This document shows, piece by piece, positions 10,547 to 19,210 of a stretch of 64,000 bases of DNA; positions within the stretch are counted from its first letter, which is position 1; every line of letters starts with the position of its first letter. The notes below the pieces were generated by a model. It ran no database searches. It was not told where the DNA came from and was given only the letters and a program-made list of their open reading frames with translations. The DNA is from DATKRB01 sp035532415 (GTDB taxonomy: Bacteria; Actinomycetota; Acidimicrobiia; Acidimicrobiales; RAAP-2): contig DATKRB010000071.1 of NCBI GenBank assembly GCA_035532415.1, positions 1-64,000 of the forward strand, written 5' to 3'. The position numbers and the translations under genes were made by a program.

Positions 10547-12221
10547 GGGTCAGGACATCCTCAAAGCTGGTCACCGGCGCGAGCGCCTCCTTGTCGATCC
10601 TGACGTCGACCAGGGCCGCCCGGCCGCACGTCAGCGCCCGGTGCAGTGCGCCGGGCAGCTCCGCGACGTCGTCCACGCGGAGCCCCTCGGCGCCGAGGGC
10701 CCGGGCCACCTCGGCGTAGTCGACATCGAGCAGGTCGTTCACGCGGGGGACCACCTGGTCGTCCCACTGCAGCTTCTGCCCGTGGTACTCAAATGCGAGC
10801 ATCCTGTTGTTGAGCACCACCACGGTGACGTCGATCCCGCAGCGCAACGCCGTCTCGAGCTCGACGAGGTGGTAGCCCACCCCGCCGTCACCGATCACGC
10901 AGGCCACGCGTCCGCCAGGGTTGGCCAGTGCGGCGCCGAGGGAGGCCGGAAGGGACCAGCCGAGCGACCCTGCGGCGCGCAGGAAGTGGCGTCCCGGAGC
11001 GGTGACGTCGAAGAGCGCTCCGGTCCACGCGCCCATGTACCCCGTGTCGACGACGAGCACGTCGGTCGGGTCCAACGCCTCGCGCAGCGCGCGGATCACG
11101 GCCGCCGGATGGATGGCCCCGGGTCGCGAGGTCGCCGCCGACTCCACCACGCGCGCCCGCCACCGCTCGACACGGCGGGCGACGGCGTCGGCCCAGTCGT
11201 CGAACCTCGGGAACGACGGCCGGCTCCTGATCTCGTTGGCGAGGAACTCGAGCGTCAGCTTGGCGTCTCCGACGACGCTGATCTCTTCGCGATAGGTCGT
11301 GCCGAGCACGGTGGGATCGGCGTCGACGTGCACGATCCGCGTGCCGGGTGGCGGGCACCGCCAGGTGTCGGTCACCATTCCGCCGAGCCGGGAGCCGACG
11401 ACCAGCACCAGGTCCGCTTCCCCCATGACCTCGTTGGCCACCTTGCGCGAGTACCGGCCGACCAGCCCGATCGACAGCGGATGGTTCTCGTCGATGGCCC
11501 CCTTGCCGCCCATTGACGTGGCCACCGGCAGCCGGACCAGCTCGGCGAGGTCGACCAGCTCGTCCCAGGCCTCGGCGAGCACGACGCCGTTGCCGGCCAG
11601 GACGACCGGTCGCCGGGCACGGGCCAGCGCTTCGGCGATGCGCCACGGGGCGCCGGGGGAGGGTGCCGCCCGGAGCGCGGGGACCCGTCCGAAGGCCTCT
11701 TCCGCGTACACGTCCGGCGTCTCGAGCTCGCTGCGCAGGACGTCGGAGGGGATCTCGAGGTGGACGGGCTTGGAGGGCGTGCTCGTGGCGACCCTGATGG
11801 CGCTGCGCAGGAACGGGACCGCCTGGTCGGGACGGATCGCCGCTTTCGACCAGGCGGTGACCGAGGTGTGCAGGGGGAGCTGGTCGAGGTCCTGGTACTC
11901 GTAGCGGCCCAGGGACGTGGTACGCATCGACGTGGTGAGCGAGACGACCGGGCTCATCGCCCAGTACGCGTCGGCGAGGCCCGACACCACGTTGGCCACG
12001 CCGGGGCCGTACTGGCCGTACACGAAGCCGGGACGCCCGCTCGCCCGCGCGTAGCCGTCGGCGGCGTAGGCGGCGGCGTGCTCGCTCCGGCAGAGCACCA
12101 CCTCTATCCCGGCCGCGTCGAGGGCGATCCACAACGCGTGGTCACCGCCGGTCAGGCAGAAGAAGTACTCGGTCCCGTATGCCCTGAGCGTCCGGGCGAT
12201 TGCATCGGCAACGCTCGGCAT
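10536..12221 (-). CDS. Thiamine-diphosphate-dependent enzyme (acetolactate-synthase fold)
   Basis: 561 residues from MPSVADAIARTLR. This ATG was chosen because it has AAGGAG 9 nt upstream and marks the start of family similarity. The N-terminal PYR domain carries the catalytic Glu in CRSEHAAAYAADGYAR, the middle domain has the VVLAGNGVV sugar-kinase-like fold, and the C-terminal PP domain has the Mg/ThDP motif GDGGVGYHLVELETA ending in NN. Members decarboxylate or ligate 2-oxo acids (acetolactate synthase, oxalyl-CoA decarboxylase and benzoylformate decarboxylase types); the exact reaction is unclear. It is coupled to the downstream 2-hydroxyacid dehydrogenase. A minus-strand TAAGCT at 12266-12271 is a plausible -10. 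Confidence 0.9.
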   Translation of the reverse strand: MPSVADAIARTLRAYGTEYFFCLTGGDHALWIALDAAGIEVVLCRSEHAAAYAADGYARASGRPGFVYGQYGPGVANVVSGLADAYWAMSPVVSLTTSMRTTSLGRYEYQDLDQLPLHTSVTAWSKAAIRPDQAVPFLRSAIRVATSTPSKPVHLEIPSDVLRSELETPDVYAEEAFGRVPALRAAPSPGAPWRIAEALARARRPVVLAGNGVVLAEAWDELVDLAELVRLPVATSMGGKGAIDENHPLSIGLVGRYSRKVANEVMGEADLVLVVGSRLGGMVTDTWRCPPPGTRIVHVDADPTVLGTTYREEISVVGDAKLTLEFLANEIRSRPSFPRFDDWADAVARRVERWRARVVESAATSRPGAIHPAAVIRALREALDPTDVLVVDTGYMGAWTGALFDVTAPGRHFLRAAGSLGWSLPASLGAALANPGGRVACVIGDGGVGYHLVELETALRCGIDVTVVVLNNRMLAFEYHGQKLQWDDQVVPRVNDLLDVDYAEVARALGAEGLRVDDVAELPGALHRALTCGRAALVDVRIDKEALAPVTSFEDVLTRDV

Positions 12222-12357
12222 CTCGGTGGCTCCTTCTCGTGGTTCTCGTGGCGACGCGGAAGCGGAGCTTACGGCCGGCCGGCCGGTCGAGGCACCGGGG
12301 GTCGTGCCAGACTCTCCCCGGGCGCCGGGGCGTCCGGTCCCACGGGAGGCGAGAGCG

Positions 12358-13176
12358 GTGACCAGGGTCGACAAGGACAGGGTGGTGGCGGCGCTGGCGG
12401 AGACGTTTCTGTCGATCACGTCGCTCTGCGAGGCGTTGACCGAGGAGGAGTGGGCGAGACCGACCGATTGCCCCGGGTGGACGGTGAAGGATCAGGTGGC
12501 CCACATGATCGGCACCGAGTCGGCACTGTCGGGGCTGCCCACGCCGGAGGTCGACGTGGACCGGTTCGGCTATCTGCGGAACCCGATCGGGCGGAGCAAC
12601 GAGGCATGGATCGAGGAACGCCGCGGCCGGGAGCCCGGGGTGGTGCTCGGCGAGTTCCGGTCGATCACCGCCTCCCGGCTCGAAGCCCTGAGGGCGATGA
12701 GCCAGGCGGAGCTCGACGCGGACTCCTCCACGCCGGCCGGTCCCGACACCTACGGCCGGTTCGTGCAGATCCGGGTGATGGACTGCTGGGTGCACGAGCA
12801 GGACATCCGGGAGGCGACCGATCGGCCCGGTCACCGGGAGGGTCCTGCGGTGGACGTGTCGCTCGACGAGGTGGTCACTGCTCTGGGCTACGTCGTCGGG
12901 AAGCAGGCGGGGGCGCCGAAGGGCTCGTCGGTGCGGTTGGAGCTGACGGGTGGGTCGTCGCGGACCGTCGACGTCGTCGTCGCGGACCGTGCTCGGGTCA
13001 GCGACCGGCCCGTCGATCACCCGACCACCACCCTCACCGTGCCGGTCCTCGTGTTCATGCGGCTCGTCGGGGGGAGGGTCGACCCGGCACGGTGCGTGGC
13101 CGACGGCTCGGTGACGGTGACCGGGGATCAGGCACTCGGCACGCGCGTGGTCGAGAACCTCGCCTACATGATCTGA
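12358..13176 (+). CDS. Maleylpyruvate isomerase family mycothiol-dependent (DinB-fold) protein
   Basis: 272 residues from the GTG at 12358, which has GGGAGGCGAG just upstream; starts further left would run into the divergent gene's leader. The N-terminal half is the DinB four-helix fold with the motif W-x3-TDCPGWTVKDQVAHM, whose His plus later His/Asp (WVHEQDIREAT) form the metal site of mycothiol-dependent enzymes. The C-terminal half resembles the SCP2-like MDMPI_C domain. Such proteins transfer or isomerise mycothiol adducts. Presence of the family is consistent with a mycothiol-using actinobacterium. It is divergent from the ThDP enzyme and is followed by a strong hairpin, so it is probably monocistronic. 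Confidence 0.85.
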   Translation: MTRVDKDRVVAALAETFLSITSLCEALTEEEWARPTDCPGWTVKDQVAHMIGTESALSGLPTPEVDVDRFGYLRNPIGRSNEAWIEERRGREPGVVLGEFRSITASRLEALRAMSQAELDADSSTPAGPDTYGRFVQIRVMDCWVHEQDIREATDRPGHREGPAVDVSLDEVVTALGYVVGKQAGAPKGSSVRLELTGGSSRTVDVVVADRARVSDRPVDHPTTTLTVPVLVFMRLVGGRVDPARCVADGSVTVTGDQALGTRVVENLAYMI

Positions 13177-13186
13177 CTCGCCCCGG

Positions 13187-13215
13187 ACCCCCGGCCCGAT
13201 CTCGGGTCCGGGGGT
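13187..13215. terminator. Hairpin terminator after the mycothiol-type gene
   Basis: ACCCCCGGCCCGA at 13187-13199 pairs with TCGGGTCCGGGGGT at 13202-13215, a 13-bp stem with a one-base bulge and a 2-nt minimal loop (larger if the tip opens). It begins 10 bp after the stop. There is no U tract, as often seen in actinobacterial intrinsic terminators. Confidence 0.7.
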
Positions 13216-13220
13216 TCGGA

Positions 13221-13226
13221 TACCCT
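13221..13226 (+). promoter_or_regulatory. Candidate -10 (TACCCT) of the DUF35-thiolase gene
   Basis: TACCCT ends 10 nt before the ATG at 13237 and no Shine-Dalgarno is present. Transcription would begin only a few nucleotides before the start codon, giving a leaderless or nearly leaderless mRNA. Confidence 0.4.
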
Positions 13227-13236
13227 GAGCCGCATC

Positions 13237-14937
13237 ATGAGCGATCGCATCACGATGACCGAGGGCTTCTCGCGGCCGTTGCCCGTCGTCGACGAGCAGA
13301 ACGCCCACTTCTGGCGCGCCGGGGCCGACGGTGTCCTGCGGTTCCAGCAGTGCGATGCCTGTGGCGCGTTGCTGCACCCGCCCCAGCCCGTCTGCCGCTA
13401 CTGCCGCAGCGAGGACATAGGGATCACCGAGGTTTCCGGCCGCGGCGTCGTCGTCGGGGTCACGGTGAACCGTCAGTCCTGGGACCCGCGCTTCCCTCCT
13501 CCTTACGTGGTCGCGACGGTTGCGGTGGAGGAGGACCCGAGGGTCCGCCTGATCACCAACCTGGTGGAGGTCGATCCCGACGAGGTCCGGGTCGGGATGC
13601 GGGTCCGGGCCCGGTTCGAGCACCACGAGGACGTCTGGATCCCCCTGTTCGCCCCGGAGGGGGGTGTGGCCGACGAGCTGCCCTCCGACGAGACCCCGCC
13701 AGGCGACCACACGCGGTGGGTGCGGCCCATGCGGACGACGGAGAAGTTCGAGGACAAGGTGGCGATCACCGGGATCGGCATGTCGCGCATCGGGCGGCGC
13801 CTGATGCTTCCGCCCCTCACCCTGACGGTGGCGGCGATCAAGGACGCTGTGGCCGACGCCGGGCTGACGCTCGACGATATCGACGGCTTGTCCACCTACC
13901 CGGCGGGGAGTGCCGACGGTGGGTTCGGCGAGGGTGGGGTGAGCGCCGTCGAGGACGCCCTCGGGCTGCGCCCGACCTGGTACAACGGGGGAGCGGAGAC
14001 CTTCGGGCCTGCCGGCTCGGTGATCGCGGCGATGCTGGCGGTCGCCGCCGGGCTGGCCCGTCACGTCGTCTGCTTCCGGACAGTCTGGCAGGCGACCTTC
14101 GCCGCGCACCAACGGTCGATGGACCCGGAAGGGGGGAATCCCTACGGGATGCCGAGCGGGAGCCGGTCGAGGGTCCCGGGGTACTTCGGCCCCTACGGGG
14201 TGGGGTCTGCGGCGATCAACCTCGCGATGGTCGCGTCCAACCATTTCGAACGGTACGGGACGACCAGGGAAACCCTCGGGTGGATCGCCCTCAATCAAAG
14301 GGCCAACGCCGCCCTCAACCCCAACGCCATCTACCGGGACCCGTTGTCGATGGACGACTACCTGTCGGCTCGCCCGATCTGCACGCCGTTCGGTCTCTTC
14401 GACTGCGACGTTCCGGCCGACGCGTCCCTTGCCGTGATCGTCTCGGCCGTCGACGTGGCTCGCGACCTGGCGAAGCCTCCGGTGTTGGTGGAAGCGGTCG
14501 GCACGCAGATGACCGAGCGGGTGGCCTGGGACCAGTCGACCACCACCCACGAGCCGCATTCGCTCGGCCCGGCCGCCCATCTCTGGTCCCGGACCACGCT
14601 GCGACCCTCCGACGTTCAGGTCGCCGAGCTGTACGACGGCTTCACGTTCAACTGCCTGTCCTGGTTGGAAGGTCTGGGCTTCTGCGGGATCGGCGAGGCA
14701 AAGGACTTCCTCCGCGGGGGCAAGGCGATCGCCCGCGACGGTGGTGTGGTGGCCCTCAACACCCACGGAGGGCAGTTGTCGGCCGGCCGCACCCACGGCA
14801 TGGGGCTGGTGCACGAGGCGGTGGTGCAGCTGCGAGGCGAGGGCGGGGACCGCCAGGTCGAAGGGGCCCGGGTGGCGGTGGTGAGCAGCGGCGGCCTCAC
14901 CCCCGCCGGGGCCATCCTGCTGCGGAGCGACACCTGA
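13237..14937 (+). CDS. DUF35 (zinc ribbon/OB-fold) - SCPx-type thiolase/acyl-CoA aldolase fusion
   Basis: 566 residues. The N-terminal DUF35 unit has a rubredoxin-like zinc ribbon with Cys39, Cys42, Cys53 and Cys56 (CDAC...CRYC), followed by an OB-fold to about 130. From about 172 a lipid-transfer/SCPx-type thiolase begins (VAITGIGMSRIG) and runs to the C terminus, with ELYDGFTFN (Tyr466) and THGGQLSAG (His510). Lipid-transfer-type thiolases such as Ltp2 lack the classical nucleophilic Cys and act as retro-aldolases on side-chain CoA esters when bound to a DUF35 partner. Here both halves are in one chain. A role in steroid, branched-acid or other CoA ester degradation is likely but the substrate is not known. 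Confidence 0.88.
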   Translation: MSDRITMTEGFSRPLPVVDEQNAHFWRAGADGVLRFQQCDACGALLHPPQPVCRYCRSEDIGITEVSGRGVVVGVTVNRQSWDPRFPPPYVVATVAVEEDPRVRLITNLVEVDPDEVRVGMRVRARFEHHEDVWIPLFAPEGGVADELPSDETPPGDHTRWVRPMRTTEKFEDKVAITGIGMSRIGRRLMLPPLTLTVAAIKDAVADAGLTLDDIDGLSTYPAGSADGGFGEGGVSAVEDALGLRPTWYNGGAETFGPAGSVIAAMLAVAAGLARHVVCFRTVWQATFAAHQRSMDPEGGNPYGMPSGSRSRVPGYFGPYGVGSAAINLAMVASNHFERYGTTRETLGWIALNQRANAALNPNAIYRDPLSMDDYLSARPICTPFGLFDCDVPADASLAVIVSAVDVARDLAKPPVLVEAVGTQMTERVAWDQSTTTHEPHSLGPAAHLWSRTTLRPSDVQVAELYDGFTFNCLSWLEGLGFCGIGEAKDFLRGGKAIARDGGVVALNTHGGQLSAGRTHGMGLVHEAVVQLRGEGGDRQVEGARVAVVSSGGLTPAGAILLRSDT

Positions 14938-14943
14938 CGTCGG

Positions 14944-14958
14944 GCGCACCCGGTGCGC
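14944..14958. terminator. Short perfect hairpin between convergent genes
   Basis: GCGCAC (14944-14949) and GTGCGC (14953-14958) form a 6-bp perfect stem with a 3-nt loop, 6 bp after the thiolase stop and 9 bp before the end of the convergent phosphatase gene. Confidence 0.45.
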
Positions 14959-14967
14959 GGCGGCCTG

Positions 14968-15975
14968 TCAGACGAGCAGGTTCCGGCGCAGTCGGTCGAA
15001 GGCCTCCGGCTGCATGCCGCCGGCCTCGGCCAGGTAGGTCTCGATGCTCCCGTGCCGGTCGACGACCTCGGCCAGGGTCCGCTCCATGGCCCATCGGGGA
15101 ACCCCGAACAGGCCGGCGGCCGCCTCGGGCGAGATGCCCTCGCCGGCCACCCGGCGGACCAGGTCGTCGAGCCGGTCCTGGGACAGGAACGCCGAGGTCA
15201 GCACGTAGTCGTCGAGCACGTGGCCGAGGGGAACGTCCAGCAGGGTCAGCAGGAGGGCGGCGGTGAGGCCGGTCCGGTCCTTGCCTCCCGCACAGTGGAA
15301 GACCGCGGGGAGCGCGTCGGGATCGGAGAGGTCGTTCAGGATCGACCCCAGGAGGAGGGCCGAGTCGGACGCCATGTGCCGATAGAGATCGAAGAGGAAG
15401 TCCTCTCCGGCGTCGAGCGTGCCGGCGACGGAGGCGAAGCTGCGCGACCGGGAGCCGATCAAAGGATAGGTCCTGGTGGTGACCTCGGCGCCCCGGAAGG
15501 GGTTCGGGCTGCGTTCCCGCTCCTCCTCGCCGCGCAGGTCGAAGACCGTCCGGATCCCCATCTGCCCGAAGAGCAACTGGTCCCGGGCGGTCAGGCGGCT
15601 CAACGCATCCGAGCGGAACACCAGGCCCCAGCGAGTGTGCCGGCCGCCGGTCGTCGGGAGACCGCCGAGATCGCGGAAGTTGACCGGTCCCTCAAGATCG
15701 ACCCGCCTGGGCGCGGCGTACAGGGTCTTGCCACCCCCGACCGGTGTGACCGCCACGTAGGGCCGGCCCGGCGGGAGCTCGACGAGGTGGATCGACCGGG
15801 TTGCGGGGTCGGTGGTGACGGCGCCGGACCGGTCGATGGAGCCCGGGTCCGGGCCGACGGCCACCTCGACGGAGACGTCGTCTCCTTCGATGGTCCAGTT
15901 CACCGTGAGGCCCCCGCCGCGCCCGCCGGCCGCTTCGGCCGTCACCGCAGTCAGCGCAGTCAGCGCAGATGGCAC
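14968..15975 (-). CDS. Tyrosine-protein phosphatase (MptpB-like, DSP fold)
   Basis: 335 residues, GTG start. An N-terminal beta-rich segment (about 20-90) precedes the phosphatase domain, which begins PVNFRDLGG...TRWGLVFRSDAL, a signature of the bacterial atypical dual-specificity family that includes mycobacterial PtpB. The P-loop HCAGGKDRTG carries the nucleophile Cys228 and Arg in the C-x5-R pattern, with Lys and Asp inside the loop as in the triple-specificity (tyrosine, serine, phosphoinositide) subgroup. There is no signal peptide. A TAACCT hexamer sits 6 nt before the GTG with no ribosome site, so the mRNA is probably leaderless. Confidence 0.9.
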   Translation of the reverse strand: MPSALTALTAVTAEAAGGRGGGLTVNWTIEGDDVSVEVAVGPDPGSIDRSGAVTTDPATRSIHLVELPPGRPYVAVTPVGGGKTLYAAPRRVDLEGPVNFRDLGGLPTTGGRHTRWGLVFRSDALSRLTARDQLLFGQMGIRTVFDLRGEEERERSPNPFRGAEVTTRTYPLIGSRSRSFASVAGTLDAGEDFLFDLYRHMASDSALLLGSILNDLSDPDALPAVFHCAGGKDRTGLTAALLLTLLDVPLGHVLDDYVLTSAFLSQDRLDDLVRRVAGEGISPEAAAGLFGVPRWAMERTLAEVVDRHGSIETYLAEAGGMQPEAFDRLRRNLLV

Positions 15976-15981
15976 GGAGGC

Positions 15982-15987
15982 AGGTTA
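15982..15987 (-). promoter_or_regulatory. Leaderless-type -10 (TAACCT) of the phosphatase gene
   Basis: On the minus strand TAACCT is followed by six nucleotides and then the GTG start at 15975. This is the spacing expected when transcription begins at the start codon itself. Confidence 0.5.
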
Positions 15988-16044
15988 CCGGCGCGGGTTG
16001 AACGTCCGGTGACCCGCAGGTGAAATGTACGGGTCCGAGGGCGT

Positions 16045-16503
16045 TCAGAGCCGGAGGGGTCGGATCGGAGCGGCGATCAGCGAAGGGTCGGACTGCCAGT
16101 CGACACCGGGGACGTCCACGTACAGCTCGACCTCGTTGCCGTCGGGGTCGGCGATGTACAGGCTGTGGGTGACCGTGTGGTCCGAGGAACCGACCACCCT
16201 CGCCCCCGATCGCCGGACGCGCTCGAGCATGTCCCGTAGCTCGTCGTCGGTCGACCCGACCTTCAGGCCGAAGTGGTAGAGCCCCACCCTCCGGCCTTCG
16301 GGCACGCCCTTTGCGTCGGGGCCCACTTCGATGAGCAGCAGCTCGTGATGGGTCCGCCCGCTCGAGAACGCGGCCATGCCGTTGACCGGAGCCTCCGGCT
16401 CGGGCACGACCTGCCGCCAACCGAGGACGTCCCGGTAGAACTCGGCGGAGCGGCTCGCGTCCCTGACGTACAGGACCAGATGGCCCAGTTCCTTCACACC
16501 CAT
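16045..16503 (-). CDS. VOC family (glyoxalase/dioxygenase-fold) protein
   Basis: 152 residues from MGVKELGHLVLYVRD, chosen for the GAGGAG ribosome site 6 nt before the ATG. Two beta-alpha-beta-beta-beta modules are visible. Metal-ligand positions are recognisable as His in LGHLVLYV, His in RTHHELLLIEV, and Glu in GNEVELYVDVPG near the C terminus. Members include glyoxalase I, extradiol dioxygenases and bleomycin-resistance proteins; the sequence (HFGLKVGS, SLYIADPDGNEVELY) looks like a ring-cleavage dioxygenase relative, but the substrate is open. It lies 84 bp downstream of valS on the same strand. Confidence 0.85.
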   Translation of the reverse strand: MGVKELGHLVLYVRDASRSAEFYRDVLGWRQVVPEPEAPVNGMAAFSSGRTHHELLLIEVGPDAKGVPEGRRVGLYHFGLKVGSTDDELRDMLERVRRSGARVVGSSDHTVTHSLYIADPDGNEVELYVDVPGVDWQSDPSLIAAPIRPLRL

Positions 16504-16586
16504 GACCGTCTCCTCGCTCCCGAGCACCCGACGTCTTCAACGACGCCGGGGCCTCCCGAATGCCCGCAGCCCGTCGGCCCGGCAGC

Positions 16587-19190
16587 TCAGGCCTCCTCCG
16601 CGGCCAGCGTGACGTCCACCCGGCTTGGCTCCCCGACCGTGAGCACGAGCTCCTCCACCCCGCCAGCGTCACACAGATCCCCCCGGGCCGACCGCACCGC
16701 GTCGATCCGGTCGGCGGAGTCGACGACCGCCAACCGGTCGACCCTGGCGCGCATCGACCGCTTCGCCCCGGTCTTCGCCCTCCGGACCGCGCCGAGCACC
16801 TCGGCGGTGACGGACAGCACGTCGGGCCCGGCCGACGGGCCGCAAGCGAAGGCGAGCTCGTCGGCACGAGGCCATTCGGCGCGGTGGACCGAGCCTTCCC
16901 GCCACCACGACCAGACCTCTTCGGTCACGTAGGGCAGGAACGGAGCGAGGAGCCGGAGCAGGATCGCCAGCGCCAGCGCGAGCGTGGCGCGCGCCGAGGC
17001 GGTGCCCGGAGCCGCCGGGTCCCCGTACGCCCGTGACTTCACGAGCTCGAGGTAGTCGTCGCAGAAGAGCCAGAAGAAGGACTCGGTTCGCTCGAGGGCC
17101 CGCGTGTAGTCGTACCCGTCGAATGCGGCCGTGGCGTCGTCGACCACCGATGCAAGCTGTCGAAGCAGGTGGAGGTCGATGGGCTCGACGATGGCCTCGG
17201 GCGGGGGGACGGCTCCCTCTTGGAGCCGGCCGAGGGCGAACTTCGACGCGTTGAGCACCTTTATGGCCAGGCGGCGCCCGACCTTCATCTGGCCCTCGTC
17301 GACCGCGGTGTCGGTGCCGGGCCGGCCGCTGGCCGCCCAGTACCGGATGGAGTCGGCTCCGTGCTGCTCGAGGAGGGGAAGCGGGGTCACCACGTTCCCC
17401 TTCGACTTCGACATCTTCTTGCGGTCGGGGTCGAGGACCCAGCCCGAGATGGCGACGTCGCTCCACGGCAGCGTTCCCAGCTCGAGCTCCGAGCGGACCA
17501 CGGTGGTGAAGAGCCAGGTCCGGATGATGTCGTGGGCCTGGGGCCGCAGGTCCATCGGGAAGACCCGGGCGAAGAGGTCCGGGTCGTCCTCCCATCCCCC
17601 GGCGATCTGGGGGGTGAGCGACGAGGTGGCCCACGTGTCCATCACGTCGGGGTCCCCGACGAAGCCCCCGGGCTGGCCCCGCTGCTCCTCGCGGTAGCCG
17701 TCGGGCACGTCGGTGGACGGGTCGACGGGCAGGTGGTCCTCGGCCGGCACCAGCGGCCGGTCGTAGTCGACGGTCCCTCCGTCGCCGACCGGGTACCAGA
17801 CCGGCAGGGGCACGCCGAAGAACCGCTGCCGGCTCACGTTCCAGTCGGCGTTGAGGCCCTCCACCCACGATCGGTACCGCTGGGCCATGTGCGGCGGGTG
17901 CCAGTGCAGCTCCTCGCCCCGCTCGAGCAGCCTCTCCCGCAGGTCGAGCGTGCGGACGAACCATTGGCGGGACGACACGATCTCGAGGGGCCGGTCCCCC
18001 CGCTCGTAGAACTTCACCGGGTGGGTGACGGGCCGCGGCTCGCCGACGAGCGCCCCCGCGTCGCGCAGCATCCCGACGATCCGGGTCTGGGCCTGGCGCA
18101 CGGTCCGGCCGGCCAGCTCGCCGTACAGCTCGGCGGCACGCGCCGGGTCGACCGACTCCCAGCCGGGCTCCCCCCACGGGACCGGCTCGAGCCGCCCGTC
18201 GCGCCCGACGATCGGCCGGGTGCACAGGTCGAGCTCGCGCCACCAGACGACGTCCGTCGTGTCGCCGAAGGTGCAGACCATGGCGATGCCCGAGCCCTTC
18301 TCGGGGTCGGCCAGCTCGTGGGCGACCACGGGAACCGCCGTGCCGAACAGCGGGGTGAGCGCGTGCCCCCCGAACAGCGGCCGGTACCGGTCGTCGTCGG
18401 GGTGGGCCACCAGGGCGACGCAGGCCGGCAGCAGCTCCGGCCGGGTCGTCTCGATGATCACGTCGCCCGTGCCGCCGGCCAGCGCGAACCGCAGCCGGTG
18501 GTACGCGCCCGGGCGCTCCCGCTCCTCGAGCTCGGCGTGCGACACCGCGGTGGCGAAGTCGACGTCCCACAACGTCGGGGCGGTGTGCTGGTAGGCCTGG
18601 CCCCGCGCCAGCAGCCGGAGGAAGCCCCGCTGGGAGGCCCGGCGAGCGGCCTCGCCGATGGTGGTGTAGCCGAGCCCCCAGTCCACCGACAGCCCGAGGG
18701 TCCGCCAGAGCGTCTCGAAGACCCGCTCGTCCTCGGCCGAGAGCCGCTGGCAGAGGTCGACGAAGTTCGGCCGCGAGATGGCGATCGGCGGGTCGGGGGG
18801 CTCCGCCGGCGGCTCGAACGCCGGGTCGAACGGCAGCGACGGGTCGCAACGGACGCCGAAGTGGTTCTGCACGCGGCGCTCGGTCGGCAGGCCGTTGTCG
18901 TCCCAGCCCATCGGGTAGAACACCGCCTTGCCGCGCATCCGCTGGTAGCGGGCCACGGCGTCGGTGTGGGTGTAGGAGAAGACGTGCCCCACGTGCAGCG
19001 AGCCCGAGACCGTCGGCGGGGGCGTGTCGATGGCGTACACCCGGGACCGGTCGGCGGTGCGGTCGAAGCGGTACGTGCCCTCGGCCTCCCAGCGTGCGGC
19101 CCACTTCTCCTCCAGACCGCCCAGGCCGGGGCGGTCGGGCACGACCACCGGGGGTCCGACAGGGAGGCTGTGGGGCGGGGGTTCGCTCAT
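16587..19190 (-). CDS. valS: Valyl-tRNA synthetase
   Basis: 867 residues from MSEPPPHSLPVGPP. Class I signature HVGH (GSLHVGHVFSYTHTD), the CP1 editing domain with ETTRPELLPACVALVAHP, and the KMSKSKGN loop (DRKKMSKSKGNVVTPL) are all present, followed by the anticodon-binding helical domain. It charges tRNA-Val and hydrolyses misacylated Thr-tRNA. The protein ends soon after the anticodon domain, without the long C-terminal coiled-coil of E. coli ValS. The start lies only 20 bp from the divergent cysS start, and a TACGGT hexamer ends 9 nt before the ATG, so the leader is very short. Confidence 0.96.
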   Translation of the reverse strand: MSEPPPHSLPVGPPVVVPDRPGLGGLEEKWAARWEAEGTYRFDRTADRSRVYAIDTPPPTVSGSLHVGHVFSYTHTDAVARYQRMRGKAVFYPMGWDDNGLPTERRVQNHFGVRCDPSLPFDPAFEPPAEPPDPPIAISRPNFVDLCQRLSAEDERVFETLWRTLGLSVDWGLGYTTIGEAARRASQRGFLRLLARGQAYQHTAPTLWDVDFATAVSHAELEERERPGAYHRLRFALAGGTGDVIIETTRPELLPACVALVAHPDDDRYRPLFGGHALTPLFGTAVPVVAHELADPEKGSGIAMVCTFGDTTDVVWWRELDLCTRPIVGRDGRLEPVPWGEPGWESVDPARAAELYGELAGRTVRQAQTRIVGMLRDAGALVGEPRPVTHPVKFYERGDRPLEIVSSRQWFVRTLDLRERLLERGEELHWHPPHMAQRYRSWVEGLNADWNVSRQRFFGVPLPVWYPVGDGGTVDYDRPLVPAEDHLPVDPSTDVPDGYREEQRGQPGGFVGDPDVMDTWATSSLTPQIAGGWEDDPDLFARVFPMDLRPQAHDIIRTWLFTTVVRSELELGTLPWSDVAISGWVLDPDRKKMSKSKGNVVTPLPLLEQHGADSIRYWAASGRPGTDTAVDEGQMKVGRRLAIKVLNASKFALGRLQEGAVPPPEAIVEPIDLHLLRQLASVVDDATAAFDGYDYTRALERTESFFWLFCDDYLELVKSRAYGDPAAPGTASARATLALALAILLRLLAPFLPYVTEEVWSWWREGSVHRAEWPRADELAFACGPSAGPDVLSVTAEVLGAVRRAKTGAKRSMRARVDRLAVVDSADRIDAVRSARGDLCDAGGVEELVLTVGEPSRVDVTLAAEEA

Positions 19191-19198
19191 GATCGCGT

Positions 19199-19205
19199 TA
19201 CCGTA
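19199..19205. promoter_or_regulatory. Interlocking divergent -10 elements of valS and cysS
   Basis: The heptamer TACCGTA reads TACCGT (19199-19204) on the plus strand and TACGGT (19205-19200) on the minus strand; both fit TANNNT. TACCGT is 6 nt from the cysS GTG and TACGGT is 9 nt from the valS ATG. The whole gap between the two start codons is 20 bp, so both transcripts must begin inside it, or else inside the neighbouring gene. Confidence 0.55.
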
Positions 19206-19210
19206 CCTGC

